The notes below the pieces were generated by a model, which did not search any database, was not told the DNA's origin, and was given only the letters and a program-made list of their open reading frames with translations. Shown piece after piece: positions 35,613 to 43,310 of a stretch of DNA of 64,000 nt (positions within the stretch are counted from its first letter, which is position 1; every line of letters begins with the position of its first letter). The DNA lies in NCBI RefSeq assembly GCF_030816715.1, contig NZ_JAUSYH010000001.1, positions 7,564,001 through 7,628,000 of the forward strand. The letters run 5' to 3'. The position numbers and the translations under genes were made by a program. The stretch is from Streptomyces achromogenes (lineage in GTDB: Bacteria > Actinomycetota > Actinomycetes > Streptomycetales > Streptomycetaceae).

Positions 35613-36584
35613 ATGCCCGCGAAGGGTAAGCACCGCCGTCCCAAGGCCCAGCGTTTCACCCGTTCCATAGCCGCCGCCGGAACCGGCGGGGCCGCGCTCG
35701 CCCTTCCGCTCATGGCCGCCTCCGGCGCTCACGCGGCCACTCCGGAGTCCGCGTCCCAGGCGGTCTCCCAGACCGTCGCGCAGACGGTTTCGCACAAGTC
35801 CGCGCAGGCCGCTCCGGTGACCCGGAAGACCGCCGCCACGACCTACACCGTGCGCTCCGGCGACTACCTCTCGAAGATCGCGACCGAGCAGCACGTCAGC
35901 GGCGGCTGGCACAGGCTGTACCGGGACAACCGTGAGGCCGTCGGCGCCGACCCCTCGCTGATCCACCCCGGCCTCAAGCTGTCGATCGGCGGGAAGGCCG
36001 CGACCGGCGCCGCCAAGTCGTCCGGCCCGTCCGCCGGTTCGTCCTCGGCGGACTCTTCCTCGAAGTCCTCGAAGTCCTCGAAGTCCTCGAAGGCGTCGAA
36101 GGCGTCGAAGTCGTCGGAGTCGTCGTCCTCCGGGTCCTCCGCGAAGGCGGCCACCCAGGCCGTCGAGAGCGCGGCCGGGTTCACCCTGCCCGTGTCCGGC
36201 GCCACCGTCGGCACCCCGTACCACCAGTCGGGCAGCATGTGGTCCAGCGGCTACCACACCGGCGTCGACTTCGTCGTCCCGACCGGCACCTCGCTGAAGG
36301 CCGTCGCCGAGGGCACCGTCGTCTCCGCGGGATGGGGCGGCGCCTACGGCAACCAGGTCGTCATCAAGCTGAACGACGGCTACTACGCCCAGTACGCCCA
36401 CCTGTCCCAGCTCTCCGTCTCGGCCGGCCAGACCGTCGGCGCGGGCCAGCAGGTCGGGCTCTCCGGCGCGACGGGCAACGTGACCGGACCGCACCTGCAC
36501 TTCGAGATCCGCACCACGCCGGACTACGGCTCGGACGTCGACCCGATCGCCTACCTCCGCTCCCACGGCGTCTCCGTCGGCTGA
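35613..36584 (+). CDS. Secreted LysM and M23 metallopeptidase (cell-wall hydrolase)
   Basis: 323 aa. Sec signal peptide: basic start KGKHRRPKAQRF, hydrophobic AAAGTGGAALALPLMAASGA, cleavage near AHA-AT. A LysM domain (TYTVRSGDYLSKIATEQHVS, ending HPGLKLSIGG) covers about residues 75-120. A Ser/Lys-rich linker follows, then an M23 endopeptidase domain with zinc ligands in YHTGVDFVVP and GPHLHFEIRT. It would bind peptidoglycan and cleave cross-bridge or stem peptides outside the cell. A c-di-AMP riboswitch lies upstream, linking expression to osmotic and envelope state. Terminator at 36616-36660. Confidence 0.95.
   Translation: MPAKGKHRRPKAQRFTRSIAAAGTGGAALALPLMAASGAHAATPESASQAVSQTVAQTVSHKSAQAAPVTRKTAATTYTVRSGDYLSKIATEQHVSGGWHRLYRDNREAVGADPSLIHPGLKLSIGGKAATGAAKSSGPSAGSSSADSSSKSSKSSKSSKASKASKSSESSSSGSSAKAATQAVESAAGFTLPVSGATVGTPYHQSGSMWSSGYHTGVDFVVPTGTSLKAVAEGTVVSAGWGGAYGNQVVIKLNDGYYAQYAHLSQLSVSAGQTVGAGQQVGLSGATGNVTGPHLHFEIRTTPDYGSDVDPIAYLRSHGVSVG
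36057..36119. repeat. In-frame 9-bp tandem repeats encoding the Ser-Lys linker
   Basis: Seven 9-base units, four of them identical tcctcgaag, encode SSKSSKSSK-type residues linking LysM to M23. Unit number could vary between strains. Confidence 0.75.
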
Positions 36585-36615
36585 CCCCCTCCGACGACCC
36601 CGCGCCTGACACGCA

Positions 36616-36660
36616 GCCGAAGGCCGGTCCCGATCGCACGATCCGGGGCCGGCCTTCGGC
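36616..36660 (+). terminator. Hairpin terminator after the LysM-M23 gene
   Basis: Perfect 12-bp arms, 36616-36627 (gccgaaggccgg) and 36649-36660, extended by inner pairs including one G-U. It begins 32 bases after the stop codon. Confidence 0.8.
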
Positions 36661-36964
36661 GTGTCCGGTGTGGGTGCGCCGCGGACCCCGCGGACCCCGC
36701 GGACCCCGCGGACTCCAAGGGCCCCGCGGACCCCCGCTGACTCCGCCGACTCCGCTCGTTCATGATCGTTCGATTGCGGTCGTGTGGCGTGTCCGGTCGC
36801 ACCGTCGACAGGCGACGCCGATACGGACACAGTGGTCCGGTCAGACGGCAAGCGCTTTCGGCGTCGGCCTCGGACCCGAGGGGACGCCGACCGGGCGTCG
36901 GCGCGGGGTCCGCCGCGCACGGAGGCCGCCCGCCGCCCCGGTCCCACCGAAGGAGCCGCATCCC
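36661..36964. other. Gene-free region before the secreted DUF6250-like gene
   Basis: 304 bases. Contains a 9-bp tandem repeat (36681-36716) and a less GC-rich patch around 36760-36790 that may hold the promoter of the downstream gene. No credible gene. Confidence 0.5.
36681..36716. repeat. 9-bp tandem repeat, four units
   Basis: Unit gcggacccc three times, then gcggactcc. Non-coding; no function evident. Confidence 0.75.
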
Positions 36965-37672
36965 GTGACGACGACGCGCAGAGCATTCGGCACACTCGCC
37001 GCCTCCGCCGCCCTGGCCGCCCTCGCCCCATCGACGACGGCGAGCGCCGCACCCCGCCGCCGTCGGCTGATCGCCCACGACGACTTCCGGCACGGCCTCG
37101 GCCGATGGGCCGTCGAGCGGGAGCGGGGCGGTACGGTCACCGCCTCCTGCGGAAGCCTCGAGATCGACGTGCCCGCCGGCGCGACCGTCTGGTTCACGCG
37201 GCGGCTCGACGGGCCGTACGTCCTCGAGTACGTCGCCACGCCCGTCTCCGCCGGCGGGCCCAACGACCGCGTCTCCGATCTCAACAACTTCTGGAACGCC
37301 GTCGACGTCCGCTCCCCGGACGATCTCTTCGCCACCGCGCGCGGCGGCGCCCTCGCCGAGTACGACCATCTCAAGACGTACTACGTGGGCTACGGCGCCA
37401 ACGGCAACACCACGACCAGGATGCGCCGTTACGTGGGCGAGCCGGGCGTGCGCCCGCTGCTGTACGACTACACCGAGCCGCTGCTCGTCGCGAACCGGCC
37501 GCACCACGTGCGGATCGTCTCCGACGGCTCGGTCGTGCGCTGGTGGAACAACGGCCGGCTGGTCTTCGACCACACCGACCCGGAGCCCTACACGAGCGGC
37601 CACTTCGCCTTCCGCACCACCTGGAGCCACTTCCGCATCAACGACTTCCGCGTGTGGTCCCTTATTCCCTGA
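36965..37672 (+). CDS. Secreted protein with a concanavalin-like beta fold (DUF6250-like)
   Basis: 235 aa from GTG 36965. The start TTRRAFGTLAASAALAAL with ASA-AP cleavage fits a twin-arginine signal (RRAFG). The mature part is beta-rich and aromatic: IAHDDFRHGLGRWAVERE, LNNFWNAVDVRSPDD, YVGYGANGNTTTRM, RWWNNGRLVFDHTDPEPYTS, and the end FAFRTTWSHFRINDFRVWSL. This is the style of jelly-roll, laminin-G-like domains in carbohydrate-active proteins. I recall the end motif from a family called DUF6250/DUF1961. It probably binds or degrades a plant or microbial polysaccharide outside the cell; no catalytic residues can be assigned. Confidence 0.75.
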   Translation: MTTTRRAFGTLAASAALAALAPSTTASAAPRRRRLIAHDDFRHGLGRWAVERERGGTVTASCGSLEIDVPAGATVWFTRRLDGPYVLEYVATPVSAGGPNDRVSDLNNFWNAVDVRSPDDLFATARGGALAEYDHLKTYYVGYGANGNTTTRMRRYVGEPGVRPLLYDYTEPLLVANRPHHVRIVSDGSVVRWWNNGRLVFDHTDPEPYTSGHFAFRTTWSHFRINDFRVWSLIP

Positions 37673-37765
37673 TTGGCAAATTCTTTAGGAGTGGCTTTTC
37701 TCACCGACCGTCAAGCCCTGCCTACGGTCGCGTAGGTCACATTCGAAGGTGAATCATGATCTGCC

Positions 37766-38584
37766 GTGGCAGACGATTCGAAGAGTGACAACAGATCAGT
37801 GATCGGGTCGTACGTGGCGGTGGGGGACAGCTTCACCGAAGGCGTCGGCGACCCCGGCCCCGACGGGGCGTTCGTCGGCTGGGCCGACCGGTTCGCGGTG
37901 CTTCTCGCGGACCTGCGGCCCGAAGGCGACTTCGCCTACGCCAACCTCGCGGTCCGCGGCAAGCTGCTCGACCAGATCATGGAGGACCAGCTCCCCAGGG
38001 CGGTGGAACTCGCCCCGGACCTGGTCTCCTTCTGCGCGGGCGGCAACGACATCCTCCGTCCCGGCACCGACCCGGACGAGGTCGCCGAGCGTTTCGAGCG
38101 CGCGATCTCCTCCCTGACCGCCGTCGCCGGCACGGTCATGGTGACCACCGGCTTCGACACCCGTGGCGTCCCCGTGCTGAAACACCTGCGCGGCAAGATC
38201 GCCACCTACAACGGGCACGTCCGCGCCGTCGCCGACCGGTACGGCTGTCCCGTGCTCGACCTGTGGTCCCTGAAGTCCGTGCAGGACCGCAGGGCCTGGG
38301 ACGGCGACCGGCTCCACCTCTCCCCGGAGGGGCACACGCGGGTGGCCCTGCGCGCCGGGCAGGTCCTCGGCCTCGACGTGCCGGCCGATCCGGAGCAGCC
38401 CTGGCCGCTGCTCCCGCCGCGCGGCGCCCTCGACGTACGGCGCGACGACGTGCACTGGGCGCGCGAGTACCTGGTGCCCTGGATCGGGCGCCGATTGCGC
38501 GGGGAGTCCTCCGGCGATCATGTGATCGCCAAGGGCGCGCTCTCGCCGGACGACATCAGGATGCGCATCGCGGCCGTCGCGTAG
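37766..38584 (+). CDS. SGNH/GDSL family hydrolase
   Basis: 272 aa from GTG 37766. SGNH blocks are all present: YVAVGDSFTEGVGDPG (Ser), NLAVRGKLLDQ (Gly), FCAGGNDILRP (Asn) and the catalytic Asp/His in GDRLHLSPEGHTRVAL near residue 180. No signal peptide, so it is cytosolic, unlike secreted SGNH lipases. Substrate unknown; esterase or acyl-hydrolase activity is expected. The start is uncertain: the GGTGA element is better spaced for an out-of-frame ATG at 37756 whose 10-codon ORF overlaps this start, and GTG 37799 is another choice. A hairpin terminator follows at 38619-38649. Confidence 0.88.
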   Translation: MADDSKSDNRSVIGSYVAVGDSFTEGVGDPGPDGAFVGWADRFAVLLADLRPEGDFAYANLAVRGKLLDQIMEDQLPRAVELAPDLVSFCAGGNDILRPGTDPDEVAERFERAISSLTAVAGTVMVTTGFDTRGVPVLKHLRGKIATYNGHVRAVADRYGCPVLDLWSLKSVQDRRAWDGDRLHLSPEGHTRVALRAGQVLGLDVPADPEQPWPLLPPRGALDVRRDDVHWAREYLVPWIGRRLRGESSGDHVIAKGALSPDDIRMRIAAVA

Positions 38585-38618
38585 CGGGGTCCCGGGTCAC
38601 GGCCCGCACCTGAGGGAA

Positions 38619-38649
38619 CGGCCGGCCGTCGGCGTCGTACGGCCGGCCG
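38619..38649 (+). terminator. Hairpin terminator after the SGNH hydrolase gene
   Basis: Arms cggccggccgt (38619-38629) and acggccggccg (38639-38649) pair over 11 bp with a 9-base loop. Flanking bases extend the stem after one mismatch. Confidence 0.7.
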
Positions 38650-38782
38650 CTCCACCAGTGAGGTGATCGCACGGGAGTGGCGTCGGGGCGGGACCCTGGG
38701 CCGGTGCTGGGATGACCGCACCCGCACCGTCCGTGCCCGCGCCCGCACCGTGAGCGGCCGACACCTCGAGGACCGGTCCCGT

Positions 38783-39541
38783 ATGTCCCTTTCCCGTACG
38801 TCCGTCACCGCGGCGCTCGTCGCCCTGCTCGCCCTCGGCGGCCCGGCGCTCACCGCGCCCACGGCGGCGGCGCTGCCCGCCCAGCCCGCGACCGCGGCCG
38901 GCGCCTTGGCGGCCGACGCCTCCACCGTGACGGTGACCGGCGAGGGCAGCGCGAGCGCGGAGCCCGACCTCGCGGTCGTCGGCGCCGGCGTCGAGGCCAC
39001 CGCCAAGACCTCGCAGGCCGCGATGGACGCCCAGAGCGGTGCGGCCGCCGCGCTGCTCGCCGCGGTGCGCGCCGAGGGCGTCGCCGACCGGGACGTCCAC
39101 ACCGAGAGCGTGTCCCTCCACCCCGTCTACGACTCCACGGGCGGCGCCTCCCGACTGACGGGCTACCAGGCCGCGCAGTCCTTCACCGTCAAAGTGCGCC
39201 AGGTGTCGAGGACCGGCAAGGTCCTGCAGGCGGTCACGGACGCCGCGGGCGACGCGGCCCGCATCGGCTTCGTGGTCTTCGACGTCTCCGACCCGGCCCC
39301 GCTGCGGGCCCGCGCGCGGGAGGCCGCGCACGCCGACGCCCGGGCCAAGGCCGAGCAGTACGCCCGCCTCAGCGGCCGTGAGCTGGGCCGGTTGATCTCG
39401 CTCAGCGAGGACGCGTCCACCACACCGCGCCCCGTCCCCTCGGCAGGTGACACGCCCGGCGCCGGCATGGCCGCCGTACCCGCGGCGCCCGGCGAGATCC
39501 GGGCGACGGCGACCGTGACTGCGGTCTACGCCCTGGACTGA
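38783..39541 (+). CDS. Secreted SIMPL-domain (DUF541) protein
   Basis: 252 aa. Signal peptide SRTSVTAALVALLALGGPAL followed by AAA cleavage choices near residue 30-45. The SIMPL domain starts at STVTVTGEGSASAEPDLAVV and includes TSQAAMDAQSGAAAALLAAV, GYQAAQSFTVKVRQ and ARAKAEQYARLSGRELGRLI, as in the BP26/YggE family. Members form ring-like oligomers in the envelope and affect stress tolerance; biochemical role unclear. It stands alone between two terminator-bounded units. Confidence 0.9.
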   Translation: MSLSRTSVTAALVALLALGGPALTAPTAAALPAQPATAAGALAADASTVTVTGEGSASAEPDLAVVGAGVEATAKTSQAAMDAQSGAAAALLAAVRAEGVADRDVHTESVSLHPVYDSTGGASRLTGYQAAQSFTVKVRQVSRTGKVLQAVTDAAGDAARIGFVVFDVSDPAPLRARAREAAHADARAKAEQYARLSGRELGRLISLSEDASTTPRPVPSAGDTPGAGMAAVPAAPGEIRATATVTAVYALD

Positions 39542-39725
39542 GCACCGCTCAGGCCGTACGGCCCGTCTGCGAGGCCGGCCGTCCTGGCCGCCTTCGCCGT
39601 CCGGGGTTCCGTGCGCCTGCGGCAGCGGGGGCTGACGGACTGCGGCGCTCGCGGGTCGTCCGGTCCCGGCCGACTTCTGGCTTCCGGACCCGGCTTCCCA
39701 TCGGTGCTGGCGGGCAGGATCCCGG

Positions 39726-40427
39726 TCAGGGTCCCTGTGTGCCGGAAGGGCCGGAAGGGCCGGAAGGGCCGGAAGGGCCGGAAGGGGCGGAAGGGCCGGA
39801 AGGGCCGGAAGGGGCGGAGGTGCCGACGGGCAGCCCGAGTTCGCGGGCCAGCGCCTCGTTCACCCACTCCTGCGCACGGGCCCGGGACACCGCGCCCGAG
39901 TAGGACGTCAGTTGCACGGCGAGCCCGTCGAGCAGGGCCGTCAGACGCAGGGCCGTGGCGGCCGGATCGGGGCACCGGAACTCACCCGCGGCGACGCCCT
40001 CCGCGATCACTCCGGCGAGCGCGGCCTTCCACTCCCGGTCGAGGTGGCGGGCGACCTCCCGCAGCGCCGGCTCGCGCAGTGACACCGCCCAGCCCTCGAT
40101 CCACAGCCGCCAGCCCTTGGCCTGGCCGGTGGGCGCGTACCAGCGCACCACCGACCGCAGCCGGCGCAACGCCGTGGTGCGGCGGCCGACCAGCTTGCGC
40201 AGATGTGCCAGGTCGTCCTGAGCCGCGTGGGCGAACGCGTCGGCGACCAGCCGCTCCTTCGTCGAGAAGTGGTACAGCACCAGCGCGTTGCTCACCCCGA
40301 GGGCCGCGGCCACGTCGGCGATCCTGACCGCCGCCACGCCCCGCACCTCGATCTGCTCGATGGCCGCCCGCAGCAGTTCCTCCCGCCGCTCGGCCACGCT
40401 CAACCGGACCCTCGCCACGCCCGTCAC
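39726..40427 (-). CDS. TetR-family regulator with a collagen-like Gly-Pro-Ser tail
   Basis: 233 aa from GTG 40427 (GTG 40418 also possible). The TetR helix-turn-helix covers residues 15-60: LLRAAIEQIEVRGVAAVRIA, then LGVSNALVLYHFSTKERLVA. The ligand/dimer domain runs to about residue 200. The last 28 residues are (P-S-G)n repeats, coded by a 9-bp tandem repeat. It lies 33 bases downstream of the amino-acid dehydrogenase gene on the same strand. A TetR-style palindrome (41665-41684) sits in that gene's promoter, so this protein is the likely repressor of the pair. Confidence 0.88.
   Translation of the reverse strand: MTGVARVRLSVAERREELLRAAIEQIEVRGVAAVRIADVAAALGVSNALVLYHFSTKERLVADAFAHAAQDDLAHLRKLVGRRTTALRRLRSVVRWYAPTGQAKGWRLWIEGWAVSLREPALREVARHLDREWKAALAGVIAEGVAAGEFRCPDPAATALRLTALLDGLAVQLTSYSGAVSRARAQEWVNEALARELGLPVGTSAPSGPSGPSAPSGPSGPSGPSGPSGTQGP
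39742..39813. repeat. Eight 9-bp tandem units in the TetR 3' end
   Basis: Unit ccggaaggg (one variant gcggaaggg) repeated eight times. On the coding strand it encodes Pro-Ser-Gly triplets. It is in frame, so unit gain or loss would change only the tail length. Confidence 0.85.
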
Positions 40428-40460
40428 CCTACACAGGGGCTGTGAGCTGCCCCGACGCCG

Positions 40461-41642
40461 TCATCCGCCGTCGCCGAACCGCTCCGTGACGGCCCGCAGC
40501 CGCTCCTTCGCGAGCGCGTGCGCGGCCGCCCGCGGGGTCGTCCCGTCGCCCTCCGCGCGATTCAGCACCCGCTCCGTCAGGCCGCGCATCGAGCGGCGCG
40601 TGTACTCGAAGGCCTCCTGTGCGTCCGCGCCGACGTCGCCGAAGAGCGTCCACCACCACCAGGCGTTCGTCCCGGAGTTGACGACGACGTCCGGCAGCAC
40701 GCTCACCCCGCGCGCGTTCAGCAGCGCCTCCGCCTCCGGAAGGACCGGCATGTTGGCCGCCTCGGCGATCCAGCGGGCGGTGATGTGCTCCTGCTCCCGC
40801 ACGCCGATCGCGTACGACACGGCGGCCGGCACCAGCACTTCGGCCTCCGCCGACAGCCAGGCGTCGCCCGGCAGTTCACGGTCGCCGGGTCGCAGCGCGG
40901 ACCGGTCGACCGTGCCGTGGCCGTCCCGCGCGGCCAGCAGCGCCTCGACGTCGAGCCCGTCGGGGTGGGCGATCGTGCCCCGGACGTCGGCGACGGCCAC
41001 CACCGTCAGCCCCGCGCGCGTGAGGAAGCGCGCGGTGGCGCCGCCCATGGTGCCGAGCCCCTGGAGCGCCACCCGGGTCCCGGCGTACGGCACGCCGGCC
41101 CGGTCCAGGGCCGTCAGCACGGACTCGGCCACTCCGCAGCCGCCTACCAGCTCGTCGAGGCCGATGCCGTCCACCTCGACCGCGAAGGCGTCCGCGAGGC
41201 GCGCGCGGGCCGCCCGCGCGTCGTCCAGCAACGGGTAGACGGCCTGCACGGACGAGACGAGACCCGCCTCGGCGGCGGCCCGGTCCACCAGGTCCTGGGT
41301 CAGGCCCAGGTCCTCGCCGGTGGTCCAGCAGCTCTCCACGTACGGACGCATCGCCCGCAGGTAGCGCACCAGCATCCCGTACGCCCGCGGATCCCGTGGG
41401 TCGCAGTCGATGCCGCCCTTGGCCCCGCCCAGCGGGACGTACGCCGCCCCGGGATCGTAGTGCAGCGCCTCCTTCAGGCTCATGCCGCGGGCCAGACCGG
41501 TCACCTCCGCCAGGGTGCAGCCCTCCCGCATCCGCAGTCCGCCGCTGCACACGCCGCGCACGAGACGGTCGACGACCAGGAAGCCCCGACGGCCGGTGAC
41601 GTCGTCCGTCCAGGTCAGGGACAACAGAGGGGCGTCGGACAC
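40461..41642 (-). CDS. Glu/Leu/Phe/Val dehydrogenase family protein
   Basis: 393 aa from GTG 41642. Two-domain amino-acid dehydrogenase. The substrate domain has GGLRMREGCTLAEVTGLARG (glycine-rich) and the catalytic Lys in VPLGGAKGGIDCDPRDP near residue 78. The NAD-binding domain has VALQGLGTMGGATARFLTRA near residue 190. C-terminal VLPDVVVNSGTNAWWWWTLF matches the family Asn-Ser-Gly block. It oxidatively deaminates a branched or aromatic amino acid, or the reverse. The short length and single Lys motif favour Leu/Val/Phe types over glutamate dehydrogenase (inference). Its promoter carries a TetR-type palindrome. Confidence 0.9.
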   Translation of the reverse strand: MSDAPLLSLTWTDDVTGRRGFLVVDRLVRGVCSGGLRMREGCTLAEVTGLARGMSLKEALHYDPGAAYVPLGGAKGGIDCDPRDPRAYGMLVRYLRAMRPYVESCWTTGEDLGLTQDLVDRAAAEAGLVSSVQAVYPLLDDARAARARLADAFAVEVDGIGLDELVGGCGVAESVLTALDRAGVPYAGTRVALQGLGTMGGATARFLTRAGLTVVAVADVRGTIAHPDGLDVEALLAARDGHGTVDRSALRPGDRELPGDAWLSAEAEVLVPAAVSYAIGVREQEHITARWIAEAANMPVLPEAEALLNARGVSVLPDVVVNSGTNAWWWWTLFGDVGADAQEAFEYTRRSMRGLTERVLNRAEGDGTTPRAAAHALAKERLRAVTERFGDGG

Positions 41643-41664
41643 ACGGACTCCAGGACCGGGGCGT

Positions 41665-41684
41665 TACTGAACAGTGGGTCAGTA
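41665..41684. promoter_or_regulatory. TetR-type operator in the amino-acid dehydrogenase promoter
   Basis: Inverted repeat TACTGA-N8-TCAGTA, 20 bases, centred about 33 bases upstream of the dehydrogenase start and about 95 bases upstream of the divergent metallo-hydrolase gene. Size and symmetry fit a TetR dimer site. The likely protein is the TetR encoded just downstream of the dehydrogenase. Confidence 0.6.
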
Positions 41685-41769
41685 TCGGGACGTGCGGCGA
41701 GGGCTGTCAACGCGTTGTCGGGCGAGGCGACCATAATGGAATGCCTCAGCGACTCCACCTGGAGGTACC

Positions 41770-42999
41770 GTGTCCGGTTTCCGTTCCCTGAGCTCCGGGC
41801 TCCGCGGTCTGCAGCCCGAGGCCTTCGGCGCGGATCCGAGCGGTGAGCGCCTGGCGCGCATCCGCAGATCGCCGCACTACCAGGACGGCGTCTTCCAGAA
41901 CCCCGGCGGCCCGGCGCGCACCCGCCCGTCGGGCTCGATGCTGGACTTCGCCAAGGTCTTCTTCGACAAGGAGCAGCGCCCCCGGCGGGCTCCCGCGGGC
42001 ACCGTGCCGGTGCACGCCACCACCCTCGCCGACCTCGCCAAGCCGCCGGTGACCGGCCTCAGGGTGACGTGGCTGGGGCACTCCAGCGTGCTCGCCGAGA
42101 TCGACGGGCAGCGGGTGCTGTTCGACCCCGTCTGGGGCGAGCGCTGCTCCCCGTTCGCCTTCGCGGGGCCCAAGCGGCTGCACCCGGTCCCGCTTCCGCT
42201 GGCCGCGCTCGGCCCGGTCGACGTCGTCGTCATCTCGCACGACCACTACGACCACCTGGACCTGCCCACGATCAAGGCGCTGGCCGGCACGGACACCCTG
42301 TTCGCGGTGCCGCTCGGCGTCGGCGCCCATCTCGAGCACTGGGGCGTGTCCGCCGGCCGGCTGCGCGAGCTGGACTGGCACGAGGCGACCGAGGTCGGCG
42401 GGCTGACCCTGACGGCCACCCCGGCCCGCCACTTCTGCGGCCGCGGCCTGCGCAACACCCAGCACACCCTGTGGGCCTCGTGGGTGGTGGCGGGCGCGGA
42501 GCACCGGATCTTCCACAGCGGGGACACCGGTTACTTCGACGGTTTCCGCGACATCGGCGCCGCGCACGGCCCGTTCGACGCGACGATGATCCAGATCGGG
42601 GCGTACTCCGACTTCTGGCCGGACATCCACATGACGCCCGACGAGGGCATGCGGGCCCACCTCGACCTTCAGGGCGGCGCCGGCGGGGTGATGATGCCGA
42701 TTCACTGGGCCACCTTCAACCTCGCCACGCACGCGTGGGCCGAGCCGGGGGAGGGCACGCTGGCCGCCGGCCTGGCCGCGGGTGCGCGGGTCGCGGTGCC
42801 CCGCCCGGGGGAGCCCTTCGAGCCCACGGCCGAGACCGTTCCGCAGGAGCCGTGGTGGCGCGGTGCGGCCGTCGCCCCCGCAGGGGGATGGCGCCCGCTC
42901 TACGACCCGACACCCAAGGCCAACGCCGATACCGAGAGTGACGTCCAGACGGGTGCCGCTGAGGGCGGAGAGGCGCCGGAGGCGGTTCCGGCGGGCTGA
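41770..42999 (+). CDS. Metallo-beta-lactamase-fold hydrolase (NAPE-PLD/RomA-like)
   Basis: 409 aa from GTG 41770 with CTGGAGG at good spacing. The core TWLGHSSVLAEIDGQRVLFD near residue 99 is typical of the NAPE-PLD/UlaG-like group. The zinc site HxHxDH appears as ISHDHYDHLD near residue 157, with further ligands in ARHFCGRG, HSGDTGYFDG and MPIHWATFNLA. Relatives cleave phosphodiester bonds in N-acyl phosphatidylethanolamine or related lipids. Substrate here is unknown. The last 40 residues are a disordered Ala/Glu-rich tail. Confidence 0.9.
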   Translation: MSGFRSLSSGLRGLQPEAFGADPSGERLARIRRSPHYQDGVFQNPGGPARTRPSGSMLDFAKVFFDKEQRPRRAPAGTVPVHATTLADLAKPPVTGLRVTWLGHSSVLAEIDGQRVLFDPVWGERCSPFAFAGPKRLHPVPLPLAALGPVDVVVISHDHYDHLDLPTIKALAGTDTLFAVPLGVGAHLEHWGVSAGRLRELDWHEATEVGGLTLTATPARHFCGRGLRNTQHTLWASWVVAGAEHRIFHSGDTGYFDGFRDIGAAHGPFDATMIQIGAYSDFWPDIHMTPDEGMRAHLDLQGGAGGVMMPIHWATFNLATHAWAEPGEGTLAAGLAAGARVAVPRPGEPFEPTAETVPQEPWWRGAAVAPAGGWRPLYDPTPKANADTESDVQTGAAEGGEAPEAVPAG

Positions 43000-43310
43000 C
43001 CGGAGCACTGCGGCGTACGAACGTGCGGGTCGGGGGCGAAAGGCTCCTCGGCCCGCTCGGTCGTTTTCGGATCGCCTCTGAACAGGTCTGATCGAATTCT
43101 TTTGGTGCTGCTTCGTGGGACGCGCAGGCTTATCGGTCTGTCGTACGACCCCTCATACCAGAGCGGGACGCTCGCCGGTGGACTTTGTCAACTGCCCACC
43201 GCACATGATGGGTTGCCGACTACTGTGAGTGGTCGTCGGGCGACACCGGGCCGTGTTTCCCGGCTCTCCCGACCGACGACCCGGCTCGACGGACCAGTAC
43301 GAGGACACCG
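43000..43310 (+). other. Intergenic region upstream of the conservon
   Basis: 311 bases, AT-richer than the genes (for example ttctttt near 43100). It must contain the conservon promoter, but no well-spaced -35/-10 pair is obvious. No gene seen. Confidence 0.5.

Noticed and set aside
37756..37788. 10-codon ORF with a ribosome-binding site overlapping the SGNH hydrolase start
   Set aside because: Very short, out of frame and without coupling geometry; more likely it reflects an uncertain SGNH start than a leader peptide.
39742..39813. CRISPR-like array
   Set aside because: The short unit repeats directly without spacers and encodes the TetR tail; it is a minisatellite.
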